A stretch of 32,800 bases of DNA from Ruoffia tabacinasalis (GCF_005864045.1 NZ_VBSP01000027.1:1-32800); one strand, 5' to 3'. Positions 6,239 to 18,801 are shown, numbered from the stretch's first letter. Translations and numbers: made by a program. The notes: a model not told the origin generated them from the letters alone.

Positions 6239-7234
6239 ATGGTTAAGAAATACGTTTATGGGGTTTACCCAACAGTCGTTGAAGCAGAAGACGCAGTGGC
6301 ACATGTTATTAATCAAGGCGTTCCTCGCGATAGTGTCGCTCTAGTCGGTTCGCAAGCACATGCATATAATGGCGAAGCTGAATTTATCTCTTACGGAGAA
6401 TTGATGGACGAGCAGCATGAAGACAATCGTGGATTCTTTGCAAAATTATTTGGCTGGGACGATAACGATGACGAATTTGAAAACGTTGATTTAACGCAAT
6501 ACGAAGACTCATTAAGTCGCGATGAACTATTAGTGTTAGTTGACCAAGAATTTGAAAGTCAACTTCCTGCCTTTAATATAACTGAAACACGTGAAGTAAG
6601 AACAGATGACTATGTTTCTGATACGACGGCAACTGATACAGTCAATACTGAAACTGCAGCATTCTCTGGAGCAGTAGGAACATCAGCTGGTTTATCAGAA
6701 GATACACCTGAAACGACTGAACCAGATCATGATTACGACGATGTGAATGTTGAAGATAACGACTATGAACCACATATTGTTGGTGAAGAAACTCATATCG
6801 AAGCTCATGGTGAGCCAGTCGGAGAATTCGCTCCTGACGCTGATACAGAACGTATTCGCCTACACGAAGAACAAGTACATGCTGAAGCACGTAAAAAAGA
6901 CTTAGGTGATGTGTCAATTACGAAAGAAGTCGTTGAAGACACTGAAACGATTGAAGTTCCAGTTGAACGCGAAGAGATTCATATTCGCCACTCAGCACCA
7001 TCGGACACTACTGAAAGTGTTGCTGACGGAGATGCTTTCCAAGAAGAAGAAATTGTTATCCCAGTTTCTGAAGAAGAAGTTGTTGTAGACAAAGACACAG
7101 TAGTTACAGACGAAGTTGAAGTTGAGAAAACAACTCATACTGATCGTGAAACTGTAACAGAAACGACACGTCATGAAGAATTAGAAGTTGATGACGAAAC
7201 TGGTCGTGTCAATGACGAAGATACTAGATTATAA
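6239..7234 (+). CDS. YflT/YsnF-type stress protein (GSP17M-like N-terminus plus DUF2382)
   Basis: A 331-aa very acidic soluble protein. Residues 1 to about 45 (KYVYGVYPTVVEAEDAVAHVINQGVPRDSVALVGS) match the GSP17M/YflT type of general stress domain. After an acidic variable linker (about 110-200), residues about 200-330 fit the DUF2382 (YsnF/AvaK) pattern, IRLHEEQ...KKDLGDVSITKEVV followed by repeated E-x-V-x-V-P-V-E-R-E-E-I-type strands. Proteins of this build occur in stress regulons of Firmicutes and cyanobacteria, and their biochemical role is unknown. AAAGGAAG precedes the ATG. It is monocistronic. I see no clear SigB-type promoter upstream. A TATACT near 6192 with a poor -35 is possible. 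Confidence 0.75.
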   Translation: MVKKYVYGVYPTVVEAEDAVAHVINQGVPRDSVALVGSQAHAYNGEAEFISYGELMDEQHEDNRGFFAKLFGWDDNDDEFENVDLTQYEDSLSRDELLVLVDQEFESQLPAFNITETREVRTDDYVSDTTATDTVNTETAAFSGAVGTSAGLSEDTPETTEPDHDYDDVNVEDNDYEPHIVGEETHIEAHGEPVGEFAPDADTERIRLHEEQVHAEARKKDLGDVSITKEVVEDTETIEVPVEREEIHIRHSAPSDTTESVADGDAFQEEEIVIPVSEEEVVVDKDTVVTDEVEVEKTTHTDRETVTETTRHEELEVDDETGRVNDEDTRL

Positions 7235-7265
7235 TAGATTATTTGAAGCAATTCAAAATGATTGT

Positions 7266-7294
7266 CGAGGGGCTCAATGCTCCTCGGCTTTTTT
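7266..7294 (+). terminator. Terminator of the stress-protein gene
   Basis: CGAGGGGC-TCAAT-GCTCCTCG, 8 pairs including one G-T, followed by GC and six T. Confidence 0.9.
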
Positions 7295-7319
7295 GTTTAG
7301 AAAAAATGTGGTTGGGTGT

Positions 7320-7483
7320 GGAATCGAGCACTCGAATCTTTTTCGAATGATCGTTTAGGTGGAATCGAGCACTCGAATCTTTTTCGAATGATCGTTTAGC
7401 TGGAATCGAGCACTCGAATCTTTTTCGAATGATCGTTTTGCCGGAATCGAGCACTCGAATTTTTTTCGAATGCGTGTTTCCGA
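7320..7483. repeat. Tandem array A: four 41-bp units
   Basis: Units start at 7320, 7361, 7402 and 7443, each exactly 41 bases, beginning GGAATCGAGCACTCGAAT and continuing CTTTTTCGAATGATCG. The first three are nearly identical and the fourth diverges in its last third. Each unit has short self-complementary words (CGAG-CA-CTCG, TTCGAA). Minus-strand open frames across it only reflect the 41-bp repeat and are not genes. A single related copy lies at 11002-11040. Confidence 0.9.
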
Positions 7484-7635
7484 ATTTATACTGGGCGTAT
7501 GAACGTGGGCACTCAAAGACATACCCCTTTCATTCGTGGACCACCTATATTTCTCGCGCATTAACCCTAGACAATGTTGGAGAATAGTCAAAATTTTCTA
7601 GACAATAGCTCACTGTTAGATATTTTTAGTGGAAT
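7484..7635. other. Intergenic stretch without recognised content
   Basis: The first 60 bases look like a decayed further unit of array A (GGGCACTCAAAG, then CATTCGTGGA). I see no gene, promoter or structured RNA in the rest. Confidence 0.4.
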
Positions 7636-7695
7636 GAACAAAAAAGAACTTATCCTACAACAACTTCTTAAAGCGAGTTGCTACACAACAAGTTC
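7636..7695 (-). terminator. Terminator of the man operon
   Basis: On the minus strand an outer stem GAACTT/AAGTTC and an inner stem AGCAACT/AGTTGTT (one G-T) enclose a nine-base loop. Six T follow directly. Confidence 0.7.
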
Positions 7696-7702
7696 CTTTT
7701 AT

Positions 7703-8068
7703 TTATTTCTTGAATTGGCCTAATACTTTACTGATATTACTTTTACTCGCTTGAAAAACGTCGCGTTCAAGATACTTGCGCATGTATTTCAAAGTATCTT
7801 TCGCATCATTGACCACAAATTCAAATAGCTGCCCTTCATCTGTCGCGATTGTAAACCCGCGGACATAACGTCCGCCGAATAACATTTGCACGAAGATATT
7901 TTCAACAGAAGTCCAAGGGATTTGAATAAAGCCCGGACCTTTTTCTGAGCGGAACTCAATTCCCTTCTCGCCCATTAATAACAAACCAGATTTGGGAATA
8001 ATTGGGTTCAACATTGCGTTGGCTCGTGTAGTATATTCAACCGTTGAATTTAAAAAATCAGCTGACAT
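7703..8068 (-). CDS. manO: ManO, DUF956 family protein of the mannose PTS operon
   Basis: A 121-aa protein matching DUF956, a small family found almost only next to mannose-type PTS genes of Lactobacillales and proposed to modulate that operon. Typical features are the start with N-S-x-V-x-Y-T-T-R-A, the GLLLMGEKGIEFRSEKG stretch and the central IPWTSVENIFVQM and RGFTI strands. It is the last gene of the operon, 6 bases after manZ, with no strong ribosome site of its own, so translation is probably coupled to manZ. Confidence 0.85.
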   Translation of the reverse strand: MSADFLNSTVEYTTRANAMLNPIIPKSGLLLMGEKGIEFRSEKGPGFIQIPWTSVENIFVQMLFGGRYVRGFTIATDEGQLFEFVVNDAKDTLKYMRKYLERDVFQASKSNISKVLGQFKK

Positions 8069-8074
8069 TTAAAA

Positions 8075-9025
8075 TTAACCCATGATTCCAACTGAATATA
8101 GCGCAATTCCTAGAACAAATATACCACCGATAATTGCGATTGGGCTCACTTTCTTACGGAGTAGCCAGATACATGCGAACGTTAGAATTAGTGGCATTAA
8201 CCCTGGTAACAAATCATTTAGTACGTCATTCAAGGTCATTGTCGTTTCAGTCGCGACATTCGCTCCCGATTGGACTTGTAGAATGATATCCCGTATCGTG
8301 TCGACAGACAAAGCGTTACTGTTCGCTTGATCAGTCAATGCTTGGAAATCAACCATTGTATCCGGGTTATTCTCTACTTGAGATAGTACTAAGGGGAAGT
8401 TCATGGTTGTCCATCTTGGCACTAACACTCCCATAATAAACATTCCTAGAATTGACGCTCCTTGAGTAATTTTTTGTAAAATACCCCCACTCAAGTCTTT
8501 TGTGATTTCATTACCCGATCTATATCCTAATTCTTGTGTGTACCATAAGAATAAGATACGGATAATATTCCATGCTAGGAAGAAAATAATCGGTCCAAAA
8601 ATACTTTCAGATAAAGCGAGTGACGCCGCAAAAGCACCTAATACAGGTCTTAATGTACCCCAGAATACTGGGTCTCCAACTCCCGCCAGAGGTCCCATCA
8701 TCCCAACTTTCACACCTTGAATCGCCTGGTCATCAATATCAGTACCATTTGCTCTCTCTTCTTCTAAAGCAAGTACAACCCCAGCAATCGGTGCTTGTAA
8801 GTACGGGTGAGTATTAATGAATTCTAAGTGACGTTGAAGTGCAGCACTTCTATCTTCTTTTGTTGTATATAATTTTCGAATCGCAGGAATTAAGGCGTAT
8901 ACCCAACCAACGTTATGCATCCGCTCAAAGTTCCAACATGCTTGTATAAAAGTCATTCGCCATGACACGCGCATCCGATCCGCTCTTGTTAGTTTTATAC
9001 GATCTTTTCTTACTTCTTCAGTCAT
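8075..9025 (-). CDS. manZ: PTS mannose/fructose/sorbose family subunit IID
   Basis: A 316-aa membrane subunit that forms the sugar-conducting channel with IIC. The soluble N-terminal part (LTRADRMRVSWRMTFIQACWNFERMHNVGW) is typical of IID and interacts with IIAB. G-P-L-A-G-V-G-D-P-x-F-W-G-T at about 111-124 is the family signature. Hydrophobic segments follow at about 145-165, 190-205 and 270-315. The length is usual for ManZ/ManN. AGGAGGG lies 7 bases before the ATG. Confidence 0.95.
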   Translation of the reverse strand: MTEEVRKDRIKLTRADRMRVSWRMTFIQACWNFERMHNVGWVYALIPAIRKLYTTKEDRSAALQRHLEFINTHPYLQAPIAGVVLALEEERANGTDIDDQAIQGVKVGMMGPLAGVGDPVFWGTLRPVLGAFAASLALSESIFGPIIFFLAWNIIRILFLWYTQELGYRSGNEITKDLSGGILQKITQGASILGMFIMGVLVPRWTTMNFPLVLSQVENNPDTMVDFQALTDQANSNALSVDTIRDIILQVQSGANVATETTMTLNDVLNDLLPGLMPLILTFACIWLLRKKVSPIAIIGGIFVLGIALYSVGIMG

Positions 9026-9040
9026 TTTATACCCTCCTAT

Positions 9041-9847
9041 CTAATAATCTTCTAAAATGTCATCTAAAGCAGCTTCGACTGAATTTCCACCGCCACCACC
9101 TGAATTATTGTTAAATTGTGGTGCAATAGAAATGTAAATGAGAGCAATACTTAAACCTATAATACCCATGGCAATTAAATTCAGTTCAGTTACTGCTGCT
9201 AAAGCAAATCCCATGAAGAAAAATGGCCATGAGCTTTTCGATGCCATCATATTAATAACCATTGCGTAACCTACCGCAACAATCATTCCACCGGCAACAT
9301 TCAATCCACCAGTAATAACATCTGGAATGGCATTTAAGGCAGCTGTTACGGTTTGAGCTGAAACCATTAAAATTAAACCAGCCGGAACCGCAACACGTAA
9401 ACCTTGTAACATTAAAGCTAGGATGTTCGCAGATGCTACACCACTAATATCTCCTTCTTCTGCTTTACGGTCAGCATAATGAGATAACCCTACCGCAACC
9501 GTTCTAATAAAGATAGTTAACACTTGCCCAGCAATTGCTAATGGAATCGCCACCGCAATCCCCTCACCCATTGAAGCTCCTTGGACTAATACTAATATCC
9601 CAGAAACAACACCGGCTAAAGCAGCATCGGGTGCCATCGCTGCACCAATGTTCATCCAGCCTAAGGCAATCAGTTGTAATTGCCCTCCTAATAAAAGTCC
9701 TTCAGCTAGATTACCTGTAATAAGTCCGATTAACGTACACGTAATAATAGGTTGATGTAATTGGAACTCATCCAGAACACTTTCAAATCCTGCAAAAAGC
9801 GCCACTATAATAATAAGGACAACTTGAATTATTGTAATGTCTGTCAT
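9041..9847 (-). CDS. manY: PTS mannose/fructose/sorbose family subunit IIC
   Basis: A 268-aa integral membrane subunit with about eight hydrophobic segments, starting IIQVVLIIIVALFAGFESVLDEFQ. The LITGNLAEGLLLGGQLQLIALGWMNIGAAMAPDAALA region (about 42-78) is the IIC signature. The C-terminal tail has a short Gly/Asn/Ser linker and an acidic end. It lies between manX (17 bases) and manZ (15 bases). Mannose-family PTS are the main glucose/mannose carriers of Lactobacillales and also serve as receptors for class IIa bacteriocins. Confidence 0.95.
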   Translation of the reverse strand: MTDITIIQVVLIIIVALFAGFESVLDEFQLHQPIITCTLIGLITGNLAEGLLLGGQLQLIALGWMNIGAAMAPDAALAGVVSGILVLVQGASMGEGIAVAIPLAIAGQVLTIFIRTVAVGLSHYADRKAEEGDISGVASANILALMLQGLRVAVPAGLILMVSAQTVTAALNAIPDVITGGLNVAGGMIVAVGYAMVINMMASKSSWPFFFMGFALAAVTELNLIAMGIIGLSIALIYISIAPQFNNNSGGGGGNSVEAALDDILEDY

Positions 9848-9864
9848 TTTGAATCCTCCTTAAT

Positions 9865-10839
9865 CTATATTAAATTTTGTTTTTTAAGTAGCCGTTCAAG
9901 ATTTTGAGCTGAATCCGCCGGCACTTTACGTACATCGAATTTTACGCCTTTATCTTTTAGCTCCATAATTGTCTTCACGTCATCATCGTCAACGGAAACT
10001 GAGTTATTAATCATGACTTTTCCTTTTGTATGTGCCATGGATCCTAAGTTCACTTCATCAATGTCAATTCCTTGATTAATTGCTTCCAACACATCTTGTG
10101 GCGTTTCAAATAATAGAAGCGCTCTTGTACCACCAAATCGCGGATCTTCATTGATTTCTGCTAATTTAGCAATCGGAATAACGTTCGCCCGAATTCCTGG
10201 AGGCGCCGCTTGTTTAATTAACGTCTTACGCATCTCGTCATTGGCCACCTTATCTGATACAACAATGATTCGGGTTGGATTCACACTTTTTACCCAACCA
10301 GTTGCCACTTGTCCATGTAATAGACGAGTATCGACTCTCGCCAAGACGTATTTTATCTGACCGTCTCCAATCACCGTTCCTGGCTCTAATTGCGCTGCCC
10401 CGCCTGATTCAGAAACAACTCCCGCTTCTATCTCAGGGGTTAACTCATCGGGTCGAACGCGAATACCACTTTGCTCCTGACCAAGAATGTGTGTCGCAAC
10501 TTCGTGTGCTTTCTCCGTTCCCATCCGTGTTCCTAAAGCTTCAAGTAACATCGGCAAATTCATTCCAGACACAATCGCAGCCCTTTCTGACATCTCCTCA
10601 AATAAAATATTCGCTTGATTAAACGGTGTCCCTCCCCAAAGGTCGACTAAGAATAAAATCTCTGCGTCTGAACTAAATGACGAAATAGCTGTCTCCAACT
10701 TCGCTTTCAAATCTTCCGGCCCTTCCTCTGGCATAAAAGTCACAGTTTTAATCTGATCCTGCTCTCCAAAAATCATCTGTGCTGATTGTACTAGTCCTTC
10801 AGCAAACTTTCCATGACTCGCCAAAATAATACTTACCAT
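9865..10839 (-). CDS. manX: PTS mannose/fructose/sorbose family subunits IIAB
   Basis: A 324-aa cytoplasmic phosphotransfer protein. IIA spans about 1-130, with phospho-His9 in SIILASHGKFAEG and LVDLWGGTPFN at about 64-74. A linker follows, and IIB covers about 160-324 with VDTRLLHGQVATGW (His175). It receives phosphate from HPr and passes it to the incoming sugar. The true start is the ATG at 10837-10839, seven bases after AGGAGG. A TTG seven codons upstream precedes the ribosome site and is not the start. First gene of manX-manY-manZ-manO, under a cre-overlapped promoter. Confidence 0.95.
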   Translation of the reverse strand: MVSIILASHGKFAEGLVQSAQMIFGEQDQIKTVTFMPEEGPEDLKAKLETAISSFSSDAEILFLVDLWGGTPFNQANILFEEMSERAAIVSGMNLPMLLEALGTRMGTEKAHEVATHILGQEQSGIRVRPDELTPEIEAGVVSESGGAAQLEPGTVIGDGQIKYVLARVDTRLLHGQVATGWVKSVNPTRIIVVSDKVANDEMRKTLIKQAAPPGIRANVIPIAKLAEINEDPRFGGTRALLLFETPQDVLEAINQGIDIDEVNLGSMAHTKGKVMINNSVSVDDDDVKTIMELKDKGVKFDVRKVPADSAQNLERLLKKQNLI

Positions 10840-10877
10840 CTTTCTTCCTCCTCTACTCAATAATGCATTTCATAGAA

Positions 10878-10906
10878 ATTATACCACTCAGTGTAAACGA
10901 TTACAA
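10878..10906 (-). promoter_or_regulatory. Promoter of the man operon
   Basis: On the minus strand TTGTAA (10901-10906), a 17-base spacer and TATAAT (10878-10883). No sigma-54 -24/-12 element is visible, so this looks like an ordinary sigma-A promoter. Confidence 0.7.
10892..10905 (-). promoter_or_regulatory. cre site (CcpA operator) over the man promoter
   Basis: TGTAATCGTTTACA on the minus strand matches the cre consensus TGWNANCGNTNWCA at every defined position. It covers the -35 and part of the spacer, so CcpA binding should repress the operon. Confidence 0.85.
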
Positions 10907-10921
10907 AGGTTAGATAGTAAA

Positions 10922-10941
10922 TTATGAATAATTATTCATAA
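10922..10941. promoter_or_regulatory. Perfect 20-bp palindrome upstream of the man promoter
   Basis: TTATGAATAA/TTATTCATAA, dyad-symmetric with no spacer, 16 bases upstream of the -35. The position suits an activator or second repressor site. I cannot name the protein. Confidence 0.5.
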
Positions 10942-11001
10942 AAGTTTGGTGAATTTTACCTGGAAATAAGTGGGGTTGACTGAGTGGGCTGTTTAAATTG
11001 T

Positions 11002-11040
11002 GGAATCGAGCACTCAAATTGTTTTCGAACTTTCGTTTCC
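11002..11040. repeat. Single dispersed copy of the array A unit
   Basis: GGAATCGAGCACTCAAAT, then TTTTCGAA and TTTCGTTTCCG, matching the fourth unit of array A (7443) best. It shows that the unit occurs outside the tandem block. Confidence 0.8.
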
Positions 11041-11053
11041 GTATTTTCCCATC

Positions 11054-11084
11054 AAAAAAGCCACCTACTCTAAAAAGTAGATAG
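11054..11084 (-). terminator. Terminator of the licT-bgl operon
   Basis: On the minus strand CTATCTACT / AGTAGGTGG forms 9 pairs (two G-T) around a six-base loop, followed by C and six T, 12 bases after the stop of the last glucosidase. Confidence 0.85.
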
Positions 11085-11095
11085 TTTTCTTGAAT

Positions 11096-12520
<1,425 letters not shown>

Positions 12521-12533
12521 TCATTCTCCTTTT

Positions 12534-13364
12534 TTAAATTAAGTCAAAATGCTTGAAAGCATTATATAAGCCGTCATCTTCAGTTGCATCTGTCACATAA
12601 TCAGCCATGGCTTTGATGCCATCGCCACCACTACCCATCGCAACACCTACGCCGCAAAACTCAAGCATAGGTATATCAATATTCGCGTCGCCAAAGGCAA
12701 ATGTTTCTTGACGGTCAACACCTTTTTCTTTCAATAGAAAATCCAGCGCCGTTTGTTTGTTAATGCCAGCTAAGGCAATGTCGCCAAACAAGGCTTTTTC
12801 ACCACGGCCACCCCACGTTCCAACTTTAAATTCAGGAAAGGCTGCTTTTGCATCTTTAAAATCTTGGTAGCTATCTAGAATAAAACTTACCTTGTTAATA
12901 TCAGAACGCTCTAAACTTTCACCGAATAACATCTCTGGAAAAGCTTTACGAACAGTCATTGAATTATCTTCTTTGCCTTTATAAGCGATATAATCTTTCA
13001 TAGTCTGTAGTCCGCGTTCTTCAAACTTCCCACTTGCATACAAACCACTATTTGCCTCAAGGTAGAATTCTAAACCTCGTTCATGTAACCAATTAACAAT
13101 ACGATTGGTATCTTCAGCGGTTAGAGTACGGTGTGCGAGCACGTCGCCGTCACTTTCGATATAATTGCCATTACCACCTATATAACCGTCAAAGCCGATG
13201 TCTTGAATCTCTTGATACATCTCTGCCTTACTACGGCCAGTGACTGTATACACTTTATGCCCCTTCGCTTGGGCCGCTTTAATTGCTTTGACTGCAGAGT
13301 CCGGTAAGTGGTTTTCATACGTCACTAATGTCCCATCTACATCTAAAAAAATATATTTGCTCAC
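12534..13364 (-). CDS. HAD-superfamily Cof-type phosphatase
   Basis: A 276-aa hydrolase. HAD motif I is LDVDGT with Asp8 and Asp10, motif II lies in YTVTGR at about 40-45, and motif IV is FAFGDANIDIPML near residue 225. The C2-type cap between them places it in the Cof/YidA group, which acts on sugar phosphates and similar small phosphates. The start is GTG (13362-13364), six bases after AAGGAG. An upstream in-frame ATG would run into the preceding gene and has no ribosome site. It lies between a histidine phosphatase and a glucosidase, so a role in relieving sugar-phosphate build-up is plausible but not shown. Confidence 0.9.
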   Translation of the reverse strand: MSKYIFLDVDGTLVTYENHLPDSAVKAIKAAQAKGHKVYTVTGRSKAEMYQEIQDIGFDGYIGGNGNYIESDGDVLAHRTLTAEDTNRIVNWLHERGLEFYLEANSGLYASGKFEERGLQTMKDYIAYKGKEDNSMTVRKAFPEMLFGESLERSDINKVSFILDSYQDFKDAKAAFPEFKVGTWGGRGEKALFGDIALAGINKQTALDFLLKEKGVDRQETFAFGDANIDIPMLEFCGVGVAMGSGGDGIKAMADYVTDATEDDGLYNAFKHFDLI

Positions 13365-13374
13365 AAAATTCTCC

Positions 13375-13953
13375 TTATTGTCCGGGATTGATACTCTCAA
13401 CCAGATCAAATTCCCAATCTTTATAGTCGTACACTAAGATACAGCAATTTAAAAAGCTCGGGCGAATATCTTCTGCTTTGCGCCATTTTAAATAAAAAGC
13501 ATACAAAGCACCTCCATGACTCACTGCCAGGACATTCCCGCCTTGATGCTGTTCCATCAACTCCGTTAATGTTTCCGACATGCGCTTCTCAACTTCAGTC
13601 ACTGATTCACCACCATATGTCTTGAAGTAATCCCCATAACTTTCTTGTCCTTCTTGAGCGGGTGGATTCAAGTATTCTGGCGACCCTTCATAGATACCAA
13701 AGTTCCATTCTTTTAAACCTTTCAGACGCGTATAAGCCTCATCTGGCTTCACAATTTCTAATGTATCAGACGCACGCTCTTGGGTTGATGAATAAAGACC
13801 CGAAAAGGAAAGTGACTCACTCTCGAAATACTTTTTAGCCTCTTCGGCTTGTGATTTACCTAAGTCTGTTAGTGGTGAATCGCAGGCTCCTTGAATTCGT
13901 TTTAACTCATTGAATAAAGTTTGACCATGCCGCATTAAATATAATCGTGACAT
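13375..13953 (-). CDS. Histidine phosphatase family protein (phosphoglycerate-mutase-like)
   Basis: A 192-aa protein with the RHGQT motif (His9 as phospho-acceptor), Glu82 in the GLKEWNFGIYEG stretch and the second catalytic His146 in AVSHGGAL. It is shorter than glycolytic phosphoglycerate mutases (about 230-250 aa) and lacks their typical inserts, so it is more likely a phosphatase of small phosphoesters. Its stop lies 10 bases before the GTG of the HAD gene, so the two are probably translated together within the beta-glucoside operon. Confidence 0.88.
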   Translation of the reverse strand: MSRLYLMRHGQTLFNELKRIQGACDSPLTDLGKSQAEEAKKYFESESLSFSGLYSSTQERASDTLEIVKPDEAYTRLKGLKEWNFGIYEGSPEYLNPPAQEGQESYGDYFKTYGGESVTEVEKRMSETLTELMEQHQGGNVLAVSHGGALYAFYLKWRKAEDIRPSFLNCCILVYDYKDWEFDLVESINPGQ

Positions 13954-13984
13954 ATCCTCTCTCCTTTACAAAAATCGATCTAAA

Positions 13985-15475
<1,491 letters not shown>

Positions 15476-15513
15476 TCAGTTGTCACTCTCTACTATTTGC
15501 CTTTTATTGAAAT

Positions 15514-15559
15514 GTCTTACACATCCACTCACGAATAAATGAGTGGTTTTGTGTAAGAC
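15514..15559 (-). other. Long intercistronic hairpin between bglP and the glucosidase
   Basis: GTCTTACACA/TGTGTAAGAC (10 pairs) encloses CCACTCA/TGAGTGG (7 pairs) with an eight-base loop. It has no T run on the minus strand (ATTTCAATAA follows), so it looks more like an mRNA-stabilising or processing structure, or a partial terminator that lowers downstream expression. Confidence 0.6.
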
Positions 15560-15582
15560 TGACACATCTAAGTGAATTTAAA

Positions 15583-17583
<2,001 letters not shown>

Positions 17584-17647
17584 TTACCATTTTTTTAATT
17601 AGTTTTATTTTTTGATGTTCCTCCTTTTCATCGAATTTGATCAAAAG

Positions 17648-17729
17648 AAAAAACCTAAATAGATAATACGAATCAAACAACACTCATCCCACAAAATGGG
17701 GGTGTGCATTCATACTATCTATTTAGGTT
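17648..17729 (-). terminator. LicT-controlled terminator in the bglP leader
   Basis: The 14-base arms AACCTAAATAGATA (17652-17665) and TATCTATTTAGGTT (17716-17729) pair perfectly, followed on the minus strand by a T run. The upstream arm overlaps the 3' end of the RAT, so folding of the RAT and of the terminator exclude each other. Confidence 0.9.
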
Positions 17730-17754
17730 TTGCCTGCTTGACCAGTAACAATCC
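17722..17754 (-). promoter_or_regulatory. Ribonucleic antiterminator (RAT) for bglP
   Basis: On the minus strand GGATTGTTACTGG, a short loop, then GCAGGCAAAACCTAAA: 33 bases matching the BglG/LicT-family RAT consensus. Bound LicT stabilises this stem and prevents the terminator from forming. Confidence 0.93.
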
Positions 17755-17768
17755 TAAAGTAGATTGAT

Positions 17769-18593
17769 TTATTTAGTTGTTAATTTTTGAATATGAATTG
17801 TTAAATACACTTGTTCTTCTCGACCCACTGGGAAATCATATGTCGATTCAATGTATTGTTTAATCTTTTCAGAACATTTAAATGAGTCTGGATAAGTATC
17901 ACGAACTTGTTCATATAAGAATGAATCATTCGATCCTTGTTGTAACTTAGAATTCACTCTTTGAGCGAAATATTGAAGGTGTGTAACAAAGCGTTGATAC
18001 GCAAAGGAATCTTCATCAAAATCATGGCCGAAATGCAATCGCACGATATTTAAAATACCTTGTACAATTTTTAACGCGCGCATCGTTTGCTCCATCATAT
18101 GCCCTTCTTTTTGAGCATTGATTAAATGCAAAGCAATGGACGATGCTTCAGTTTCAACTAGACGAACGCCTGTCCGTTCTTCAATGATATCTAATGCTTG
18201 AACACCAATTTGATATTCTGCTTTATAAAGTCGTCTAACTTCCCAAGCTAAAGGATTTGTTAGCGGCATATTTTCTTTTTGTCTCTCAATTGCATAATGC
18301 AAATGGTCTCCTAAAGTAATGTAAACATGACTTTCAAAGTCTTGTTTTAACTTTTCTTCAGCTAACCTTACAATTATAAAAACTGTGTCAATTTCTTCTG
18401 TCGATAATTCATTAAATATATCCGTGAACATAGAATCGTCATCTTTTAATATAAACGTTTTTTGAATCTTTTCTTCATCAATGGGATCACCGACCTTACC
18501 TTGAAAAGCAATGCCTCGTCCCATGTCGATTAATTCTTCATTATTTTTACTTGTTTGTACAACGTTGTTATTTAAAATTTTTTGTATCCGCAT
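17769..18593 (-). CDS. licT: LicT/BglG-family transcription antiterminator
   Basis: A 274-aa RNA-binding regulator. The CAT RNA-binding domain is at 1 to about 56 (MRIQKILNNNVVQ...MGRGIAFQ), followed by two PRDs (about 65-170 and 175-274) with the family histidines, for example DHLHYAIE in PRD1. PRD phosphorylation by HPr and by the BglP IIB ties its activity to sugar supply and carbon status. The start is the ATG that gives MRIQKI, as in B. subtilis LicT. Upstream in-frame codons lie inside the leader terminator and have no ribosome site. It is the first gene of the operon and is itself preceded by a RAT/terminator, so it should be autoregulated. Confidence 0.95.
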   Translation of the reverse strand: MRIQKILNNNVVQTSKNNEELIDMGRGIAFQGKVGDPIDEEKIQKTFILKDDDSMFTDIFNELSTEEIDTVFIIVRLAEEKLKQDFESHVYITLGDHLHYAIERQKENMPLTNPLAWEVRRLYKAEYQIGVQALDIIEERTGVRLVETEASSIALHLINAQKEGHMMEQTMRALKIVQGILNIVRLHFGHDFDEDSFAYQRFVTHLQYFAQRVNSKLQQGSNDSFLYEQVRDTYPDSFKCSEKIKQYIESTYDFPVGREEQVYLTIHIQKLTTK

Positions 18594-18614
18594 AAGCCCA
18601 TTAGCAATCCTTTC

Positions 18615-18689
18615 CAAAAATAAAAACCTAAACATATGCAAATAAAAGTGGCTACTTCGCCATTCATCTTTCACTCACATATATTTAGG
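18615..18689 (-). terminator. LicT-controlled terminator in the licT leader
   Basis: Arms CCTAAACATATG (18627-18638) and CATATATTTAGG (18678-18689) pair with one wobble, followed on the minus strand by TTTTTATTTTT. The arm overlaps the end of the RAT at 18684-18716. Confidence 0.88.
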
Positions 18690-18716
18690 TTTTGCCTGCT
18701 CGACCAGTAACAATCC
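18684..18716 (-). promoter_or_regulatory. Ribonucleic antiterminator (RAT) for licT
   Basis: Same 33-base element as at 17722-17754, differing by only one base in the loop (GTCGAGC against GTCAAGC). It starts a few bases after the transcription start predicted from the promoter at 18727-18754. Confidence 0.93.
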
Positions 18717-18726
18717 TTTTAAAGTT

Positions 18727-18754
18727 ATTATACCTCTACTATTTTAAATTGCAA
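18727..18754 (-). promoter_or_regulatory. Promoter of the licT-bgl operon
   Basis: On the minus strand TTGCAA (18749-18754), a 16-base spacer and TATAAT (18727-18732), just upstream of the RAT. Confidence 0.75.
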
Positions 18755-18764
18755 GCGTTTTTAT
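18749..18764 (-). promoter_or_regulatory. cre-like site over the licT promoter
   Basis: ATAAAAACGCTTGCAA matches 14 of 16 positions of WTGAAARCGYTTWCWW and overlaps the -35. It would give CcpA repression on top of LicT control. Confidence 0.6.
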
Positions 18765-18801
18765 AAACTTTTATTAACAATTGCTTTCATAAACAAATCC
18801 C

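Noticed and set aside
7320-7483. CRISPR array
   Set aside because: Units are directly adjacent without variable spacers, and no cas genes are nearby.
7239-7591. Two overlapping minus-strand open frames across array A
   Set aside because: They repeat a 14-residue block because the DNA repeats every 41 bases. They have no ribosome site and no relation to a known protein.
18594-18674. Longer N-terminus for LicT
   Set aside because: The extra 27 codons lie within the leader terminator, have no ribosome site, and LicT homologues begin at MRIxKI.
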